A stretch of 34,536 bases of DNA from CAYJEQ01 sp964369235 (GCA_964369235.1 CAYJEQ010000020.1:1-34536), one strand, 5' to 3'. Positions 23,557 through 31,862 are shown, numbered from the stretch's first letter. The notes: generated by a model not told the origin, from the letters alone. Numbers and translations: made by a program.

Positions 23557-23589
23557 GGTACTGCCCATGCCAATGCTAGTGGCAGTACC
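23557..23589 (+). repeat. Hairpin downstream of the DUF2812 gene
   Basis: GGTACTGCC/GGCAGTACC pairs perfectly over 9 bp with a 15-nt loop. It has no U-tract and lies 76 nt after the DUF2812 stop, ahead of a true terminator. The role is unknown. It could be a remnant palindromic repeat or part of a small untranslated RNA. Confidence 0.5.
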
Positions 23590-23609
23590 CAACATTTTCT
23601 ATAGAAGCA

Positions 23610-23645
23610 ATTATACCCCCCTCCAAATTAGGAGGGGGGTATAAT
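23610..23645 (+). terminator. Very stable terminator after padR-DUF2812
   Basis: A perfect 15-bp stem, ATTATACCCCCCTCC with its complement, and a 6-nt loop, followed by ATTTTATTT. It ends plus-strand transcription, and could act on minus-strand transcripts as well. Confidence 0.85.
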
Positions 23646-23760
23646 ATTTTATTTACCTTTGACTTTCATGTTAAGGTTTTCAAAGATTAGTAGTTTCTTT
23701 TACAGCTAATATTCCCGCTTTTTTTATTGACTACCCCAACTATTGAGAAAGAGCCATAAA
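23646..23760. other. Intergenic remainder between padR unit and leuB
   Basis: With the two hairpins before it and the terminator after it, this completes the 365-nt gap 23482-23846. The remaining sequence is AT-rich. I see no reading frame with an SD and no further structure. Confidence 0.5.
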
Positions 23761-23806
23761 TAAAAACAAACTGTCACTATGGATTTTTTTGATAGTGACA
23801 GTTTGT
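23761..23806 (-). terminator. Rho-independent terminator after leuB
   Basis: A perfect 15-bp stem, ACAAACTGTCACTAT/ATAGTGACAGTTTGT, with an 11-nt loop. On the minus strand it ends in TTTGTTTTTA, closing the leuA-C-D-B transcript 41 nt after the leuB stop. Confidence 0.9.
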
Positions 23807-23846
23807 GTCTTTATTAATATTCTTATATAATTTCTAGATAAATATC

Positions 23847-24926
23847 TTACACTAACATCTGAGCAATTAGGTCGCCAATTTCCTTAGTGCCTACCTCTGT
23901 CATACCCTCGCTAATAATATCAGGAGTACGGTAGCCAGCTTCTAGCACCTTAGTTACTGCTGCTTCCACTGCTTTAGCCTCGGTTTCTAGGCCTAGAGCA
24001 TAGCGTAGCATCATAGCTGCTGATAGTATAGTAGCTATAGGATTTGCCTTGTTCTGTCCTGCAATATCAGGGGCACTGCCGTGAATAGGCTCATATAAAC
24101 CTACACCATCAGCACCACTTAAGCTAGCAGAAGGCAGCATACCAATAGAGCCTGTTATCATACTAGCCTCATCAGATAGAATATCCCCAAAGATATTATT
24201 AGTAAGAATAACATCAAACTGTTTAGGATTTCTCACTAACTGCATAGCTGCGTTGTCCACATACATATGCTCTAGGGTAACCTGTGGATAGTCTGCTGAC
24301 ATTTCAGTAACTATCTTTCTCCACAGTCGGGAGCTTTCTAGTACATTGGCTTTGTCTACGCTAGTTAGCTTTTTATTTCGCACCATAGCAGTGTCGAAGG
24401 CGATTTTTGCTATACGCTTAATCTCCATAGGGCTGTAGCTTTCAGTGTCGTAGGCTTCTTCACCATGACGGCCTTGACGATAACCTCTATCACCAAAGTA
24501 TATCCCACCTGTTAGCTCACGAACTATCATAATATCCAGTCCACCCTGAACAATCTCAGATTTTAGAGGGCATGCATCTATTAGAGTATTGTGGATAACT
24601 GCTGGACGAAGATTACAGTAAAGTCCTAATGCCTCACGGATTTTTAGCAGGCCTTTTTCTGGACGCTGATCTCCTGGCAGTGTATCATACTTAGGATCAC
24701 CAATAGCACCCATGAGCACACAGTCACTTTTTTTAGCGATTTCTACTGTTTCCTCTGGCAGTGGTGTGCCAGTTTTATCAATAGCTACCCCACCTAGAAG
24801 TATATCGGTGTAGTTAAAGCTATGATTATAGTTTGCTGCCACTTTATCTAAAACCTTGATGGTTTCATTTACTATCTCAGGGCCGATACCATCGCCCTTA
24901 ATAACTGCAATATTATAGATACCCAT
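23847..24926 (-). CDS. leuB: 3-isopropylmalate dehydrogenase
   Basis: NAD-dependent oxidative decarboxylation of 3-isopropylmalate to 2-ketoisocaproate, third step of leucine synthesis. The 359 residues have 'IKGDGIGPEI' at about 9-18, 'GAIGDPKYD', the substrate arginine region 'LRPA' and 'VRELTGGIYFGDRG', and the metal/NAD block 'VDNAAMQLVRNPKQFDVILTNNIFGDILSDEASM', then 'EPIHGSAPDIAG'. All catalytic blocks are intact. Last gene of the leu operon, 30 nt after leuD. Confidence 0.97.
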   Translation of the reverse strand: MGIYNIAVIKGDGIGPEIVNETIKVLDKVAANYNHSFNYTDILLGGVAIDKTGTPLPEETVEIAKKSDCVLMGAIGDPKYDTLPGDQRPEKGLLKIREALGLYCNLRPAVIHNTLIDACPLKSEIVQGGLDIMIVRELTGGIYFGDRGYRQGRHGEEAYDTESYSPMEIKRIAKIAFDTAMVRNKKLTSVDKANVLESSRLWRKIVTEMSADYPQVTLEHMYVDNAAMQLVRNPKQFDVILTNNIFGDILSDEASMITGSIGMLPSASLSGADGVGLYEPIHGSAPDIAGQNKANPIATILSAAMMLRYALGLETEAKAVEAAVTKVLEAGYRTPDIISEGMTEVGTKEIGDLIAQMLV

Positions 24927-24956
24927 TGTAATGTACCAACTTTCTATATAATAATA

Positions 24957-25454
24957 TTAGTTTTTCTCAATTTTGGCTTTGGTGTACTGTACCAGTCCAT
25001 CATTTTTCATAATGTTTTGGATAAAGGCTGGGAAGGGTGCAGACTGATAGGTTTTGCCCTTGGTGATATTTGTAATAATACCACTGTTAAAGTCTACCGA
25101 AACCTCTTCGCCTTCCTCAATATCATTAGCTGCCTCCTGACACTCAAGAATTGGCAAACCAATATTTATAGCATTGCGATAGAATATTCTAGCAAATGTT
25201 GAGGCAATTACACAGGATACACCTGCACATTTAATAGCTAGTGGGGCGTGTTCTCTAGAGGAGCCACAACCAAAATTCTTAGTAGCTACAATAATATCCC
25301 CAGTAGCAACTTTATTTACAAAATCCTCATCAATATCCTTCATACAGTATTTTGCTAGTTCTTCCCCTGTGGATACATTTAGATATCTAGCTGGAATAAT
25401 TACATCTGTGTCGATATTATCCCCGTATTTAAAAACTTTACCTTTAGCTTCCAT
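24957..25454 (-). CDS. leuD: 3-isopropylmalate dehydratase small subunit
   Basis: Forms the swivelling domain of isopropylmalate isomerase together with LeuC. The protein has 165 residues, the short clostridial/archaeal-type length, beginning 'KGKVFKYGDNIDTDVIIPARYL' and carrying 'KNFGCGSSREHAPLAIK', the conserved substrate-recognition loop. The gene follows leuC by 13 nt with AGGAGG upstream. Close homologues act on homoaconitate, citramalate or dimethylmalate, but the leuA-C-B context settles the role. Confidence 0.95.
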   Translation of the reverse strand: MEAKGKVFKYGDNIDTDVIIPARYLNVSTGEELAKYCMKDIDEDFVNKVATGDIIVATKNFGCGSSREHAPLAIKCAGVSCVIASTFARIFYRNAINIGLPILECQEAANDIEEGEEVSVDFNSGIITNITKGKTYQSAPFPAFIQNIMKNDGLVQYTKAKIEKN

Positions 25455-25467
25455 TGTTAACTCCTCC

Positions 25468-26727
25468 TTAAAGTGTTTCAGGATTTGAGATAAATCCTGT
25501 AATAGCAGAGGCTGCTGCCACTGCTGGGCTTGCTAGGTATACTTCACTTTCCACATGTCCCATTCTACCTACAAAGTTTCTATTAGTTGTTGCCACTGAA
25601 CGCTCACCAGCAGCCATAATACCCATATGTCCACCTAAGCATGGGCCACAGGTTGGGGTGGAGAACACTGCACCAGCATTAATAAAGTCCTCAACATAAC
25701 CTAGTTTTACACACTCTAGATAGATTTTCTGTGTAGCTGGAATAACCACAACACGAACGCCCTTAGCTACTTTTTTGCCTCTCATAATATCAGCAGCGAT
25801 CTTCATATCATTAAGTCTACCATTGGTACAGGAGCCGATAATAACCTGATCAATCTTAACCTGTCCCACTTCATCAATAGTTCTGGTGTTATCAGGTAGG
25901 TGGGGGAAGGATACTGTAGGTCTTAGAGTATCTAGGTCAATGGTGTATTCCTCATCGTAAACTGCGTCAGCATCTGCTTCGTAAACTGTATATGGCTTTT
26001 TAGAATGTCCATTAATATACTCTATAGTCTGCTCATCAACAGGGAAGATACCGTTTTTTGCCCCTGCTTCAATAGCCATGTTTGCTATGGTAAATCTATC
26101 GTCCATATTAAGGTTTTTGATACCTTCGCCTACAAACTCCATAGATTTGTACAATGCACCATCTACACCAATCATACCGATAATATGTAAAATAACATCT
26201 TTACCACTCACATGGGTGGAAGGCTTACCGATAATGTTAAACTTAATAGCAGAAGGTACCTTAAACCAGCCTTCACCAGTTGCCATACCAATAGCCATGT
26301 CGGTACTGCCTATACCTGTGGAGAATGCACCTAATGCACCATAGGTACAGGTGTGGGAGTCAGCACCAATTACCAAATCCCCAGCAACCACTAGCCCTTT
26401 TTCAGGTAGTAAGGCATGTTCAATACCCATCTCACCAACATCATAGAAATTTGTAATATCCTTCTCAAAGGCAAACTCTCTACAGGACTTACATTGTTCT
26501 GCTGCTTTAATATCCTTATTAGGGGTAAAGTGGTCTAGTACAATTACCACCTTTTCCTTGTCAAAAACTTCAGTAGCACCTGTTTTCTTAAACTCAGGAA
26601 TTGCCACTGCTGTGGTAATATCATTACCTAATACTATGTCTAGTTTTGCGTTAATTAACTGCCCAGCAGCTACTTCAGATAGTCCAGCATGTGCTGCTAA
26701 GATCTTCTGTGTCATTGTCATACCCAT
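25468..26727 (-). CDS. leuC: 3-isopropylmalate dehydratase large subunit
   Basis: The [4Fe-4S] aconitase-type subunit that interconverts 2- and 3-isopropylmalate. The 419 residues include the three cluster cysteines, in GSCTNG and in TPTCGPCLGG, with 'GADSHTCTYGALG' earlier. The length marks it as the short LeuC type that pairs with a 165-residue LeuD. The start at 26727 has GGAGG seven bases upstream. The presence of this oxygen-sensitive form suits an anaerobe. Confidence 0.96.
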   Translation of the reverse strand: MGMTMTQKILAAHAGLSEVAAGQLINAKLDIVLGNDITTAVAIPEFKKTGATEVFDKEKVVIVLDHFTPNKDIKAAEQCKSCREFAFEKDITNFYDVGEMGIEHALLPEKGLVVAGDLVIGADSHTCTYGALGAFSTGIGSTDMAIGMATGEGWFKVPSAIKFNIIGKPSTHVSGKDVILHIIGMIGVDGALYKSMEFVGEGIKNLNMDDRFTIANMAIEAGAKNGIFPVDEQTIEYINGHSKKPYTVYEADADAVYDEEYTIDLDTLRPTVSFPHLPDNTRTIDEVGQVKIDQVIIGSCTNGRLNDMKIAADIMRGKKVAKGVRVVVIPATQKIYLECVKLGYVEDFINAGAVFSTPTCGPCLGGHMGIMAAGERSVATTNRNFVGRMGHVESEVYLASPAVAAASAITGFISNPETL

Positions 26728-26759
26728 GGGAAAACCTCCGTTATTTTATATTTTTGATT

Positions 26760-26796
26760 ACAAACAGTATTTATTTATCCACTAAATACTATTTGT
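26760..26796 (-). promoter_or_regulatory. Hairpin between leuA and leuC
   Basis: Arms 26760-26773 and 26783-26796 pair at 13 of 14 positions around a 9-nt loop. It ends about 33 nt before the leuC start and has no U-tract, so transcription likely continues. It may be a processing or stabilising site that makes leuCDB message differ in lifetime from leuA. Confidence 0.55.
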
Positions 26797-26834
26797 ATCT
26801 ACATTCTTCTTAGTTTCTTTACAATTTCGGCCAA

Positions 26835-28493
26835 TTAGCTCTTATTAGCTAAGATTTTATTAGCCACACTTATAATAGCTCTTAGAGAGGATTTTGTAAT
26901 ATTACTTGATGTGCCTGCTCCATAATATCTTACACCATTACCTGCCTCAATATAGGAGATAGCCCTTGCCTTACTACCCTTAGATAGAGAATGCTCTCGG
27001 TAGTCAATAATATCCATATGTACCCCTAAAAATTCCTCAATAGCATTACACATAGCAGACATTACCCCATTACCTATACCCTGTAAATTATGTTCCTGTC
27101 CATTATAATCTACCTTAATATCAATCTGGGTTTTGTCCTCACCTATAAATGTTTCATCATACCATTTTAGTGTTAGAGGGCTTCTTATATCTACATAGTT
27201 TTCCATAAATGTATCGTAGATTTTATCGGTACTTAGGAAGGAATTCTCCTCGTCAGATTTCTTAGTAATTATCTTACTGAAATCCTGCTGGAAGGCACGA
27301 GGAAGGAATAATCCGTAATTCTGCTCTAGTATAAAGGCAACTCCACCTTTTCCAGATTGGCTGTTAATACGGATAATGGGCTCATAGCTTCTGCCTAAAT
27401 CCATTGGGTCAATAGGTAGGTATGGAACTTCCCACTTGGTCTGCTCTTTGGTTACTCGGTTCATACCTTTTTTAATAGCATCCTGATGGGAACCAGAGAA
27501 AGCAGTGTACACAAGTTCACCAGCATAAGGGTGACGAGGATGTACAGGTAGTGCAGTGACACTTTCATATATATTAATAATATCATTAATATTACTAAAG
27601 TCCAGCTTAGGATTAATTCCCTGAGAGAATAGGTTAAGGGCTAATGTTAGTATATCTGCATTACCTGTTCGTTCCCCATTACCAAATAATGTACCTTCTA
27701 CCTTATCAGCTCCAGCCATTAAACCTAGCTCGGTAGCTGCCACTGCTGTGCCTCGGTCGTTGTGGGCATGGAGGCTAATTATAATATTCTCACGACAATT
27801 TAGATTGTAGTGCATATATTCAATCTGGTCTGCATAGATGTTTGGTGTGGACATTTCTACAGTAGCCGGTAGGTTAATTATTACTTTTTTATCTGCTGTT
27901 GGCTTTAGCACATCTATTACTGCATTACATATCTCTGCTGCAAAGGGTAGCTCAGTACCTGTAAAACTCTCAGGGGAATACTCATAGAAAAACTTAGTTT
28001 CTGGGTAGTTTTTTTCTTCCTCTAGTAGCATATTTGCCCCGTATACAGCAAGATCTATAGTTTCCTGTGGGCTGTTATTAAATACCACATCTCGCTGTAG
28101 GGTAGAGGTGGAGTTATACAGATGGACAATAGCTTTCTTAGCGCCTTTAAGTGCCTCAAATGTTCTCTTGATAATATGTTCCCTTGACTGGGTAAGCACC
28201 TGTATAATTACATCATCAGGAATAAGATTATTATCAATTAGATATCTGGTAAATTCATACTCGGTGTCGGAAGCAGCAGGGAAGCCTATTTCGATTTCTT
28301 TAAATCCCATCTTTACTAGAAAAGCAAAAAAATCAATTTTCTGCTGTAGGCTCATAGGTACTTCCAGTGACTGGTTACCATCTCTCAGGTCAACACTACA
28401 CCAGATAGGCGCTTTGTCTATAATGTTACTAGGCCATCTTCTCTGTGGAAGATTAACTGTAGGGTAGGCTTGATACTTCTGATAATTCATCAT
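26835..28493 (-). CDS. leuA: 2-isopropylmalate synthase, long (type 2) form
   Basis: Condenses acetyl-CoA with 2-ketoisovalerate, the committed step of leucine synthesis. The 552 residues start 'MMNYQKYQAYPTVNLPQRRWP', with AAGGAAGG nine bases before the ATG at 28493. The catalytic 'WCSVDLRDGNQSLEVPM' is at about 31-47 and the metal-binding HAHNDRG is intact. The C-terminal regulatory domain ('GNGVMSAMCNAIEEFL', then 'YYGAGTSSNITKSSLRAI') implies leucine feedback inhibition. This is the yeast/actinobacterial-type family, not the E. coli type. The frame is open 33 codons further upstream, through the leader element. Confidence 0.95.
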   Translation of the reverse strand: MMNYQKYQAYPTVNLPQRRWPSNIIDKAPIWCSVDLRDGNQSLEVPMSLQQKIDFFAFLVKMGFKEIEIGFPAASDTEYEFTRYLIDNNLIPDDVIIQVLTQSREHIIKRTFEALKGAKKAIVHLYNSTSTLQRDVVFNNSPQETIDLAVYGANMLLEEEKNYPETKFFYEYSPESFTGTELPFAAEICNAVIDVLKPTADKKVIINLPATVEMSTPNIYADQIEYMHYNLNCRENIIISLHAHNDRGTAVAATELGLMAGADKVEGTLFGNGERTGNADILTLALNLFSQGINPKLDFSNINDIINIYESVTALPVHPRHPYAGELVYTAFSGSHQDAIKKGMNRVTKEQTKWEVPYLPIDPMDLGRSYEPIIRINSQSGKGGVAFILEQNYGLFLPRAFQQDFSKIITKKSDEENSFLSTDKIYDTFMENYVDIRSPLTLKWYDETFIGEDKTQIDIKVDYNGQEHNLQGIGNGVMSAMCNAIEEFLGVHMDIIDYREHSLSKGSKARAISYIEAGNGVRYYGAGTSSNITKSSLRAIISVANKILANKS

Positions 28494-28517
28494 AATAATG
28501 TTCCTTCCTTTCTTTGA

Positions 28518-28614
28518 GTTTTGTGTGATTTTCTCATGATTTGTTATGAGAAAATTTCCGGTGTTATAATTACCGAAAACCGCAAAACCCATGCTTGAAA
28601 CTTTGTTTCAAACT
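28518..28614 (-). promoter_or_regulatory. Repeated structured leader element, leuA copy
   Basis: Lies between the T-box terminator and the leuA SD and matches 9694-9781 upstream of gcvT. On the minus-strand RNA, P1 is GUUUUGCG with CACAAAAC (7 of 8), P2 UUUUCGGU with ACCGGAAA (one bulge), and P3 UUUUCUCAU with AUGAGAAAA (9 bp, perfect). P3 shares no sequence with the gcvT P3 beyond the U/A ends, yet both pair fully. An upstream inverted repeat GTTTGAAAC-AAA-GTTTCAAGC is also shared. The frame is open into leuA. Confidence 0.65.
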
Positions 28615-28659
28615 ATTTACTTTCATGATATGCTATTAAATAGTAAATTTTGGAAAAAC

Positions 28660-28930
28660 AAAAAACCTTCCGTCTATCTAGGCATAGCCTAAAGAGACGA
28701 AAGGTATAAATCTTCCGTGTTACCACTCTAATTCCTTCTATACTATATAGAAAGCACTCAACAGATACAGGCAAACTGCCGATATCCTGCCACTATAACG
28801 GTTGGCATCCGTTTCCACCTACTATAATTTCAGCGAACCATTCAAAGGTGAGTTCATCTATTTTAAAGTACCATCTCACACCTACCGATGGCTCTCTGTG
28901 ACTTCATTATAAACTACTATTCCTTTTCCT
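28660..28930 (-). ncRNA. T-box leader (leucine-specific) with terminator
   Basis: Read on the minus strand: AGAGAGCCATCGG marks stem I, and GATGAACTCACCTTTGAA presents the specifier loop with codon CTC (28852-28850), read by tRNA-Leu. The T-box core AGAGTGGTAACACGGAAG lies at about 28729-28711, and a terminator hairpin (28705-28665) runs into TTTTTTG. Uncharged tRNA-Leu should bind both regions and favour the antiterminator, so leucine starvation turns on leuACDB. The specifier agrees with the operon. Confidence 0.95.
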
Positions 28931-28963
28931 AATGTTTAGCATGTTAAATTGTTACCTACTTAA

Positions 28964-28990
28964 ATTATCACATTATTAGCAGAATGTCAA
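28964..28990 (-). promoter_or_regulatory. Promoter of the leu T-box transcript
   Basis: On the minus strand a perfect TTGACA (28990-28985), 15 nt, then GATAAT (28969-28964) within TGTGATAAT, an extended -10. The spacing is short, and TAATTT two bases later would give 17 nt. Either way initiation falls just before the T-box. Confidence 0.65.
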
Positions 28991-29038
28991 CCCTTATTTA
29001 ACAAAAAACTATATTTAATAGAAAAAAACTATAATAAC

Positions 29039-29725
29039 CTATTCTACAGGAATAGTTTCAATACTAATCCCAGCCAGTGGTGCCAGTGTAGCTAACTCAG
29101 AAAGACTACCCATGGACTGGTTAAAGTTATTAGAGATAAATTGACCACTAGCTAATACTATATTATTATACTCTGGTATAAATGTTACTATTACACTAAA
29201 ATCCCCTGGATACTCATAAATATATGTGGTAATCTCCTCTAGACCCTCGTAGTGAAATCCGTGGGTACTGCTAACTAGCATAGATGTAGCAGCAATAGTA
29301 TTAACACCATCTAAACCATTAATTATACCAGCAATAGACAGGGACATTTTTTCCTCAATAATTGGTTGCAATTCCCCTAAGTCCGGCATAGCATCACTGC
29401 TTCCTGATAACTGGGTAGCAAGTTTGGCTATACCTGTAATTTCGTATATAGTAGTAGGAGTGCTATAATCTGTCTGCCCAATAGAGGTAATTATAGATAC
29501 AAGCTCATCACTAGTGGAGTATAGATTAGCATAATTATCATTAGAAGCAAGTGCAGATAATTCCTCTATTATCTTTATTCCTTCATCTTTTAGGGTAGTG
29601 GTAGGGATAGCTGAAGTAACTGCTGTAGAGTTATCACTATCAGTGCTGTTTTCTACAGGGGCTGTAGTGGTACAGCTAGTGAGTAATAGTGTTAAGGTGA
29701 TTAATAGGGTCAGTGTTTTTTTCAT
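29039..29725 (-). CDS. Uncharacterised lipoprotein
   Basis: A 228-residue exported lipoprotein with signal peptide and lipobox LLTSC (Cys18), then a Thr/Ser/Asn-rich linker to about residue 45. The rest is an Ile/Leu/Ser/Thr-rich, mainly helical domain with 'TIYEITGIAKLATQLSG' and a later 'GDFSVIVTFIPEYNNIVLASGQFI' strand pair. I recognise no family. It stands alone between the leu leader and the divergent FMN-type lipoprotein, with AAGGAG before the ATG. A cell-surface role is all that can be said. Confidence 0.8.
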   Translation of the reverse strand: MKKTLTLLITLTLLLTSCTTTAPVENSTDSDNSTAVTSAIPTTTLKDEGIKIIEELSALASNDNYANLYSTSDELVSIITSIGQTDYSTPTTIYEITGIAKLATQLSGSSDAMPDLGELQPIIEEKMSLSIAGIINGLDGVNTIAATSMLVSSTHGFHYEGLEEITTYIYEYPGDFSVIVTFIPEYNNIVLASGQFISNNFNQSMGSLSELATLAPLAGISIETIPVE

Positions 29726-29755
29726 TGGGTTACTCCTTAAAGTTATTAATGATTT

Positions 29756-29784
29756 AGTCTAGCATAGATGGTTATATTTGTAAA
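29756..29784 (-). promoter_or_regulatory. Possible promoter of the orphan lipoprotein
   Basis: On the minus strand TTTACA (29784-29779), 17 nt, TAGACT (29761-29756), about 30 nt before the start codon. The boxes are moderate matches only. Confidence 0.4.
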
Positions 29785-29971
29785 GATAATATATTAGTAT
29801 GAAATTACTATAAAGTTATAGATAGAGTAGGGTGTTTTAGTGCTACACTAATAATTACTAAATTAAGGGTTAAATATGTCTAAAAAACCCAATGATACCT
29901 TTATTTTAGAGGGAAAATATTAATAAAAATAGCAAAATGGTAACAAAGTCAAAACAAGTGTGAATATTTCA
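29785..29971. other. Intergenic stretch between two divergent lipoprotein genes
   Basis: AT-rich and without a coding frame or clear dyad. It is flanked by a weak minus-strand promoter and a consensus plus-strand promoter. Nothing else is visible. Confidence 0.5.
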
Positions 29972-30000
29972 TTGACATTTAATTATCATAGGTATATAAT
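29972..30000 (+). promoter_or_regulatory. Consensus sigma-A promoter of the FMN-binding lipoprotein gene
   Basis: A perfect TTGACA (29972-29977), exactly 17 nt, and a perfect TATAAT (29995-30000), about 94 nt before the start codon at 30094. Together with a clean SD and a strong terminator this predicts abundant, probably constitutive expression. Confidence 0.93.
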
Positions 30001-30093
30001 ATGGCAGATAAATATTATAAACACATTGACACTAAAAAGGTCTAGTTTTTGTCAAACTTACAAAAACAGGGCCTAGAGAAAGGAAATTGTAAT

Positions 30094-31827
30094 ATGAAAA
30101 AATCAATTTTAACAATGCTACTACTAGCTTTAGCACTATCAGTAACTGGTTGTACAACAACTGAACCAGCATCATCTGAAACACCAGCATCTTCTGAAAC
30201 ACCAGCAGCAACTACAGAAACACTAACAGGTGTAGGTGAAGGTTTCGGCGGTGAGCTAACAGTAACAGTAACTAAAGAAGGAGATACAATTACAGCAGTA
30301 ACAGTGGATAGCCACAATGAAACAGCTGGAATCTCTGATCCAGCACTAGAAGGTATCCCAGCTGCAATCGTAGAAGCTAACTCCACAGAGGTAGAAAGTG
30401 TTGCAACAGCTACAGTAACATCTGAAGCTATTAAATACGCAGTAAACAATGCTATTGACCCAGCTACATATCCAGCTCCAGTTAAGGAAGAAGCAGGAGA
30501 AAAAGAAGTAGTAGCACAGTCTGCATCTGGCCTAAACATCGGTCTAGGTTCTTCTACTATGGCAGGACAGCTAGGCACATTAGCAGATGATCAAGGTGTT
30601 CCATACAACTACATGAACAATGTATTTGTTGGTGCAATTTTTGATAATGATGGCAAGATAGTAGAGATTACTATTGACCAGGTTGAAAGAGGTACACCAA
30701 ATGTAGCTAACCCAGTAATGCCACACTTCTATGGCTGGCCTGGACAGAGCTACAACTACGACGCTGACCATGATGGCACAGCAGAAACAGTAATGGAAGT
30801 TACAGAAGATCTATTTATGGAATCTTTCACAACTCTTAAAACAAAGAGAGAGCGTGGCGATACATACAAGATGACATCTGGTACATGGGCAGAGCAGATG
30901 GATGTATTTGAGGAATTCTTTATTGGTAAAACTGTAGATGAAATCATGACTTGGCACACAGCTCAGTCTGATGTTAACGGTAGACCGCTAAAGATTACAG
31001 ATACTATCACAGATGAAGATAAGGCTAAGTTTGAAGCACTACCAGCAGAAGATCAGGCTACACTTGTTGAGCTAACAGCTGGTGCATCTATGAGCCTTAA
31101 CGATCAGCATGGTAATATCCTAGAAGCTCTTGTCAAATCCTACGAAAACAGACAGCCAGTAGAAGTTGATACAACTATTGCAAGAGAAGGTATGGGTGTT
31201 AGCACAGTAGGAAGAATTGGCCCTGGTAAAGATGCAAGCGAAGTACAGGTATATTCCTTTAACGAAACATTTGCATATGCAACATTTGATGCAGAAGGCA
31301 GGATTCTAACACTTGATATGGATATCTACGAAGTAATGACACCTAACTATGATGGCGCAGCTCCAGTTAAGTTCATCGGTTGGGAAGGACAGAGCTATAA
31401 TAACGATGCAGATGGCGATGGTACACTAGATGGTACAATCACAGCTGATCTAACAAATATGGCTGAGTTCTCAAACATCGTAACTAAGGGCGACAGAGGC
31501 GAAAGCTACATGATGGGATCTGGTTCTTGGGCAGCTCAGACAGATGCTTTTGAAGAATTCTTCATCGGCATGACAGTAGAAGAAGTAAGAGCATGGTACA
31601 CAGCTAATACCTCTGATAAAAATGGTAGACCACTAAAGATTACAGATGATTCCTCTGATGAAGATAAGGCTAAGTTTGACGCACTATCTGCTGAAGATCA
31701 GGCTGCTTTAGTTGAGCTAACAGCAGGAGCAACAATGAGTCTAAATGATCCACATGGTGACTTTATCACAGCTATTGAAAGAGCTTATGCTAACAGCTTC
31801 CCAGTAGAAATTACTGTTACTCAGTAA
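30094..31827 (+). CDS. Lipoprotein with three FMN-binding-like modules
   Basis: Probable extracytoplasmic electron carrier, 577 residues. It has a signal peptide with lipobox SVTGC (Cys20) and a Pro/Ser/Thr linker carrying two copies of 'PASSET'. The first module (about 44-120) is recognisable FMN_bind (PF04205): 'HNETAGISDPAL', then E-S-V-A-T-A-T at 101-107. A 215-residue unit follows twice without gaps across residues 183-332 and 398-547. Each copy has an acidic D-x-D-x-DG loop (223-228, 438-443), an N-G-R-P-L-K-I-T-D block (295, 510), and E-L-T-A-G-A-S/T (326-332, 541-547). These align with D-x-x-[ST]-G-A-T, where ApbE attaches FMN in RnfG/NqrC. Flavin binding in the repeats is inferred. 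An earlier in-frame start (30049) lacks an SD; GAAAGGA precedes 30094. Confidence 0.85.
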   Translation: MKKSILTMLLLALALSVTGCTTTEPASSETPASSETPAATTETLTGVGEGFGGELTVTVTKEGDTITAVTVDSHNETAGISDPALEGIPAAIVEANSTEVESVATATVTSEAIKYAVNNAIDPATYPAPVKEEAGEKEVVAQSASGLNIGLGSSTMAGQLGTLADDQGVPYNYMNNVFVGAIFDNDGKIVEITIDQVERGTPNVANPVMPHFYGWPGQSYNYDADHDGTAETVMEVTEDLFMESFTTLKTKRERGDTYKMTSGTWAEQMDVFEEFFIGKTVDEIMTWHTAQSDVNGRPLKITDTITDEDKAKFEALPAEDQATLVELTAGASMSLNDQHGNILEALVKSYENRQPVEVDTTIAREGMGVSTVGRIGPGKDASEVQVYSFNETFAYATFDAEGRILTLDMDIYEVMTPNYDGAAPVKFIGWEGQSYNNDADGDGTLDGTITADLTNMAEFSNIVTKGDRGESYMMGSGSWAAQTDAFEEFFIGMTVEEVRAWYTANTSDKNGRPLKITDDSSDEDKAKFDALSAEDQAALVELTAGATMSLNDPHGDFITAIERAYANSFPVEITVTQ

Positions 31828-31862
31828 TTTTAGGGATTATACCTAAAGATTAAGCTATAAAG

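Noticed and set aside
23557..23645. Possible CRISPR or repeat array from two adjacent hairpins
   Set aside because: The two dyads have different sequences and sizes, with no repeated spacing. The second is an ordinary terminator.
30166..30205. Short direct repeat encoding PASSET twice
   Set aside because: A low-complexity lipoprotein linker of the usual Pro/Ser/Thr kind, not a separate element.
30042..30578. Minus-strand open frame of 178 codons over the FMN-type lipoprotein
   Set aside because: It is the antisense of the Thr/Ala/Ser-rich start of a clearly coding plus-strand gene. It has no SD and no recognisable domain.
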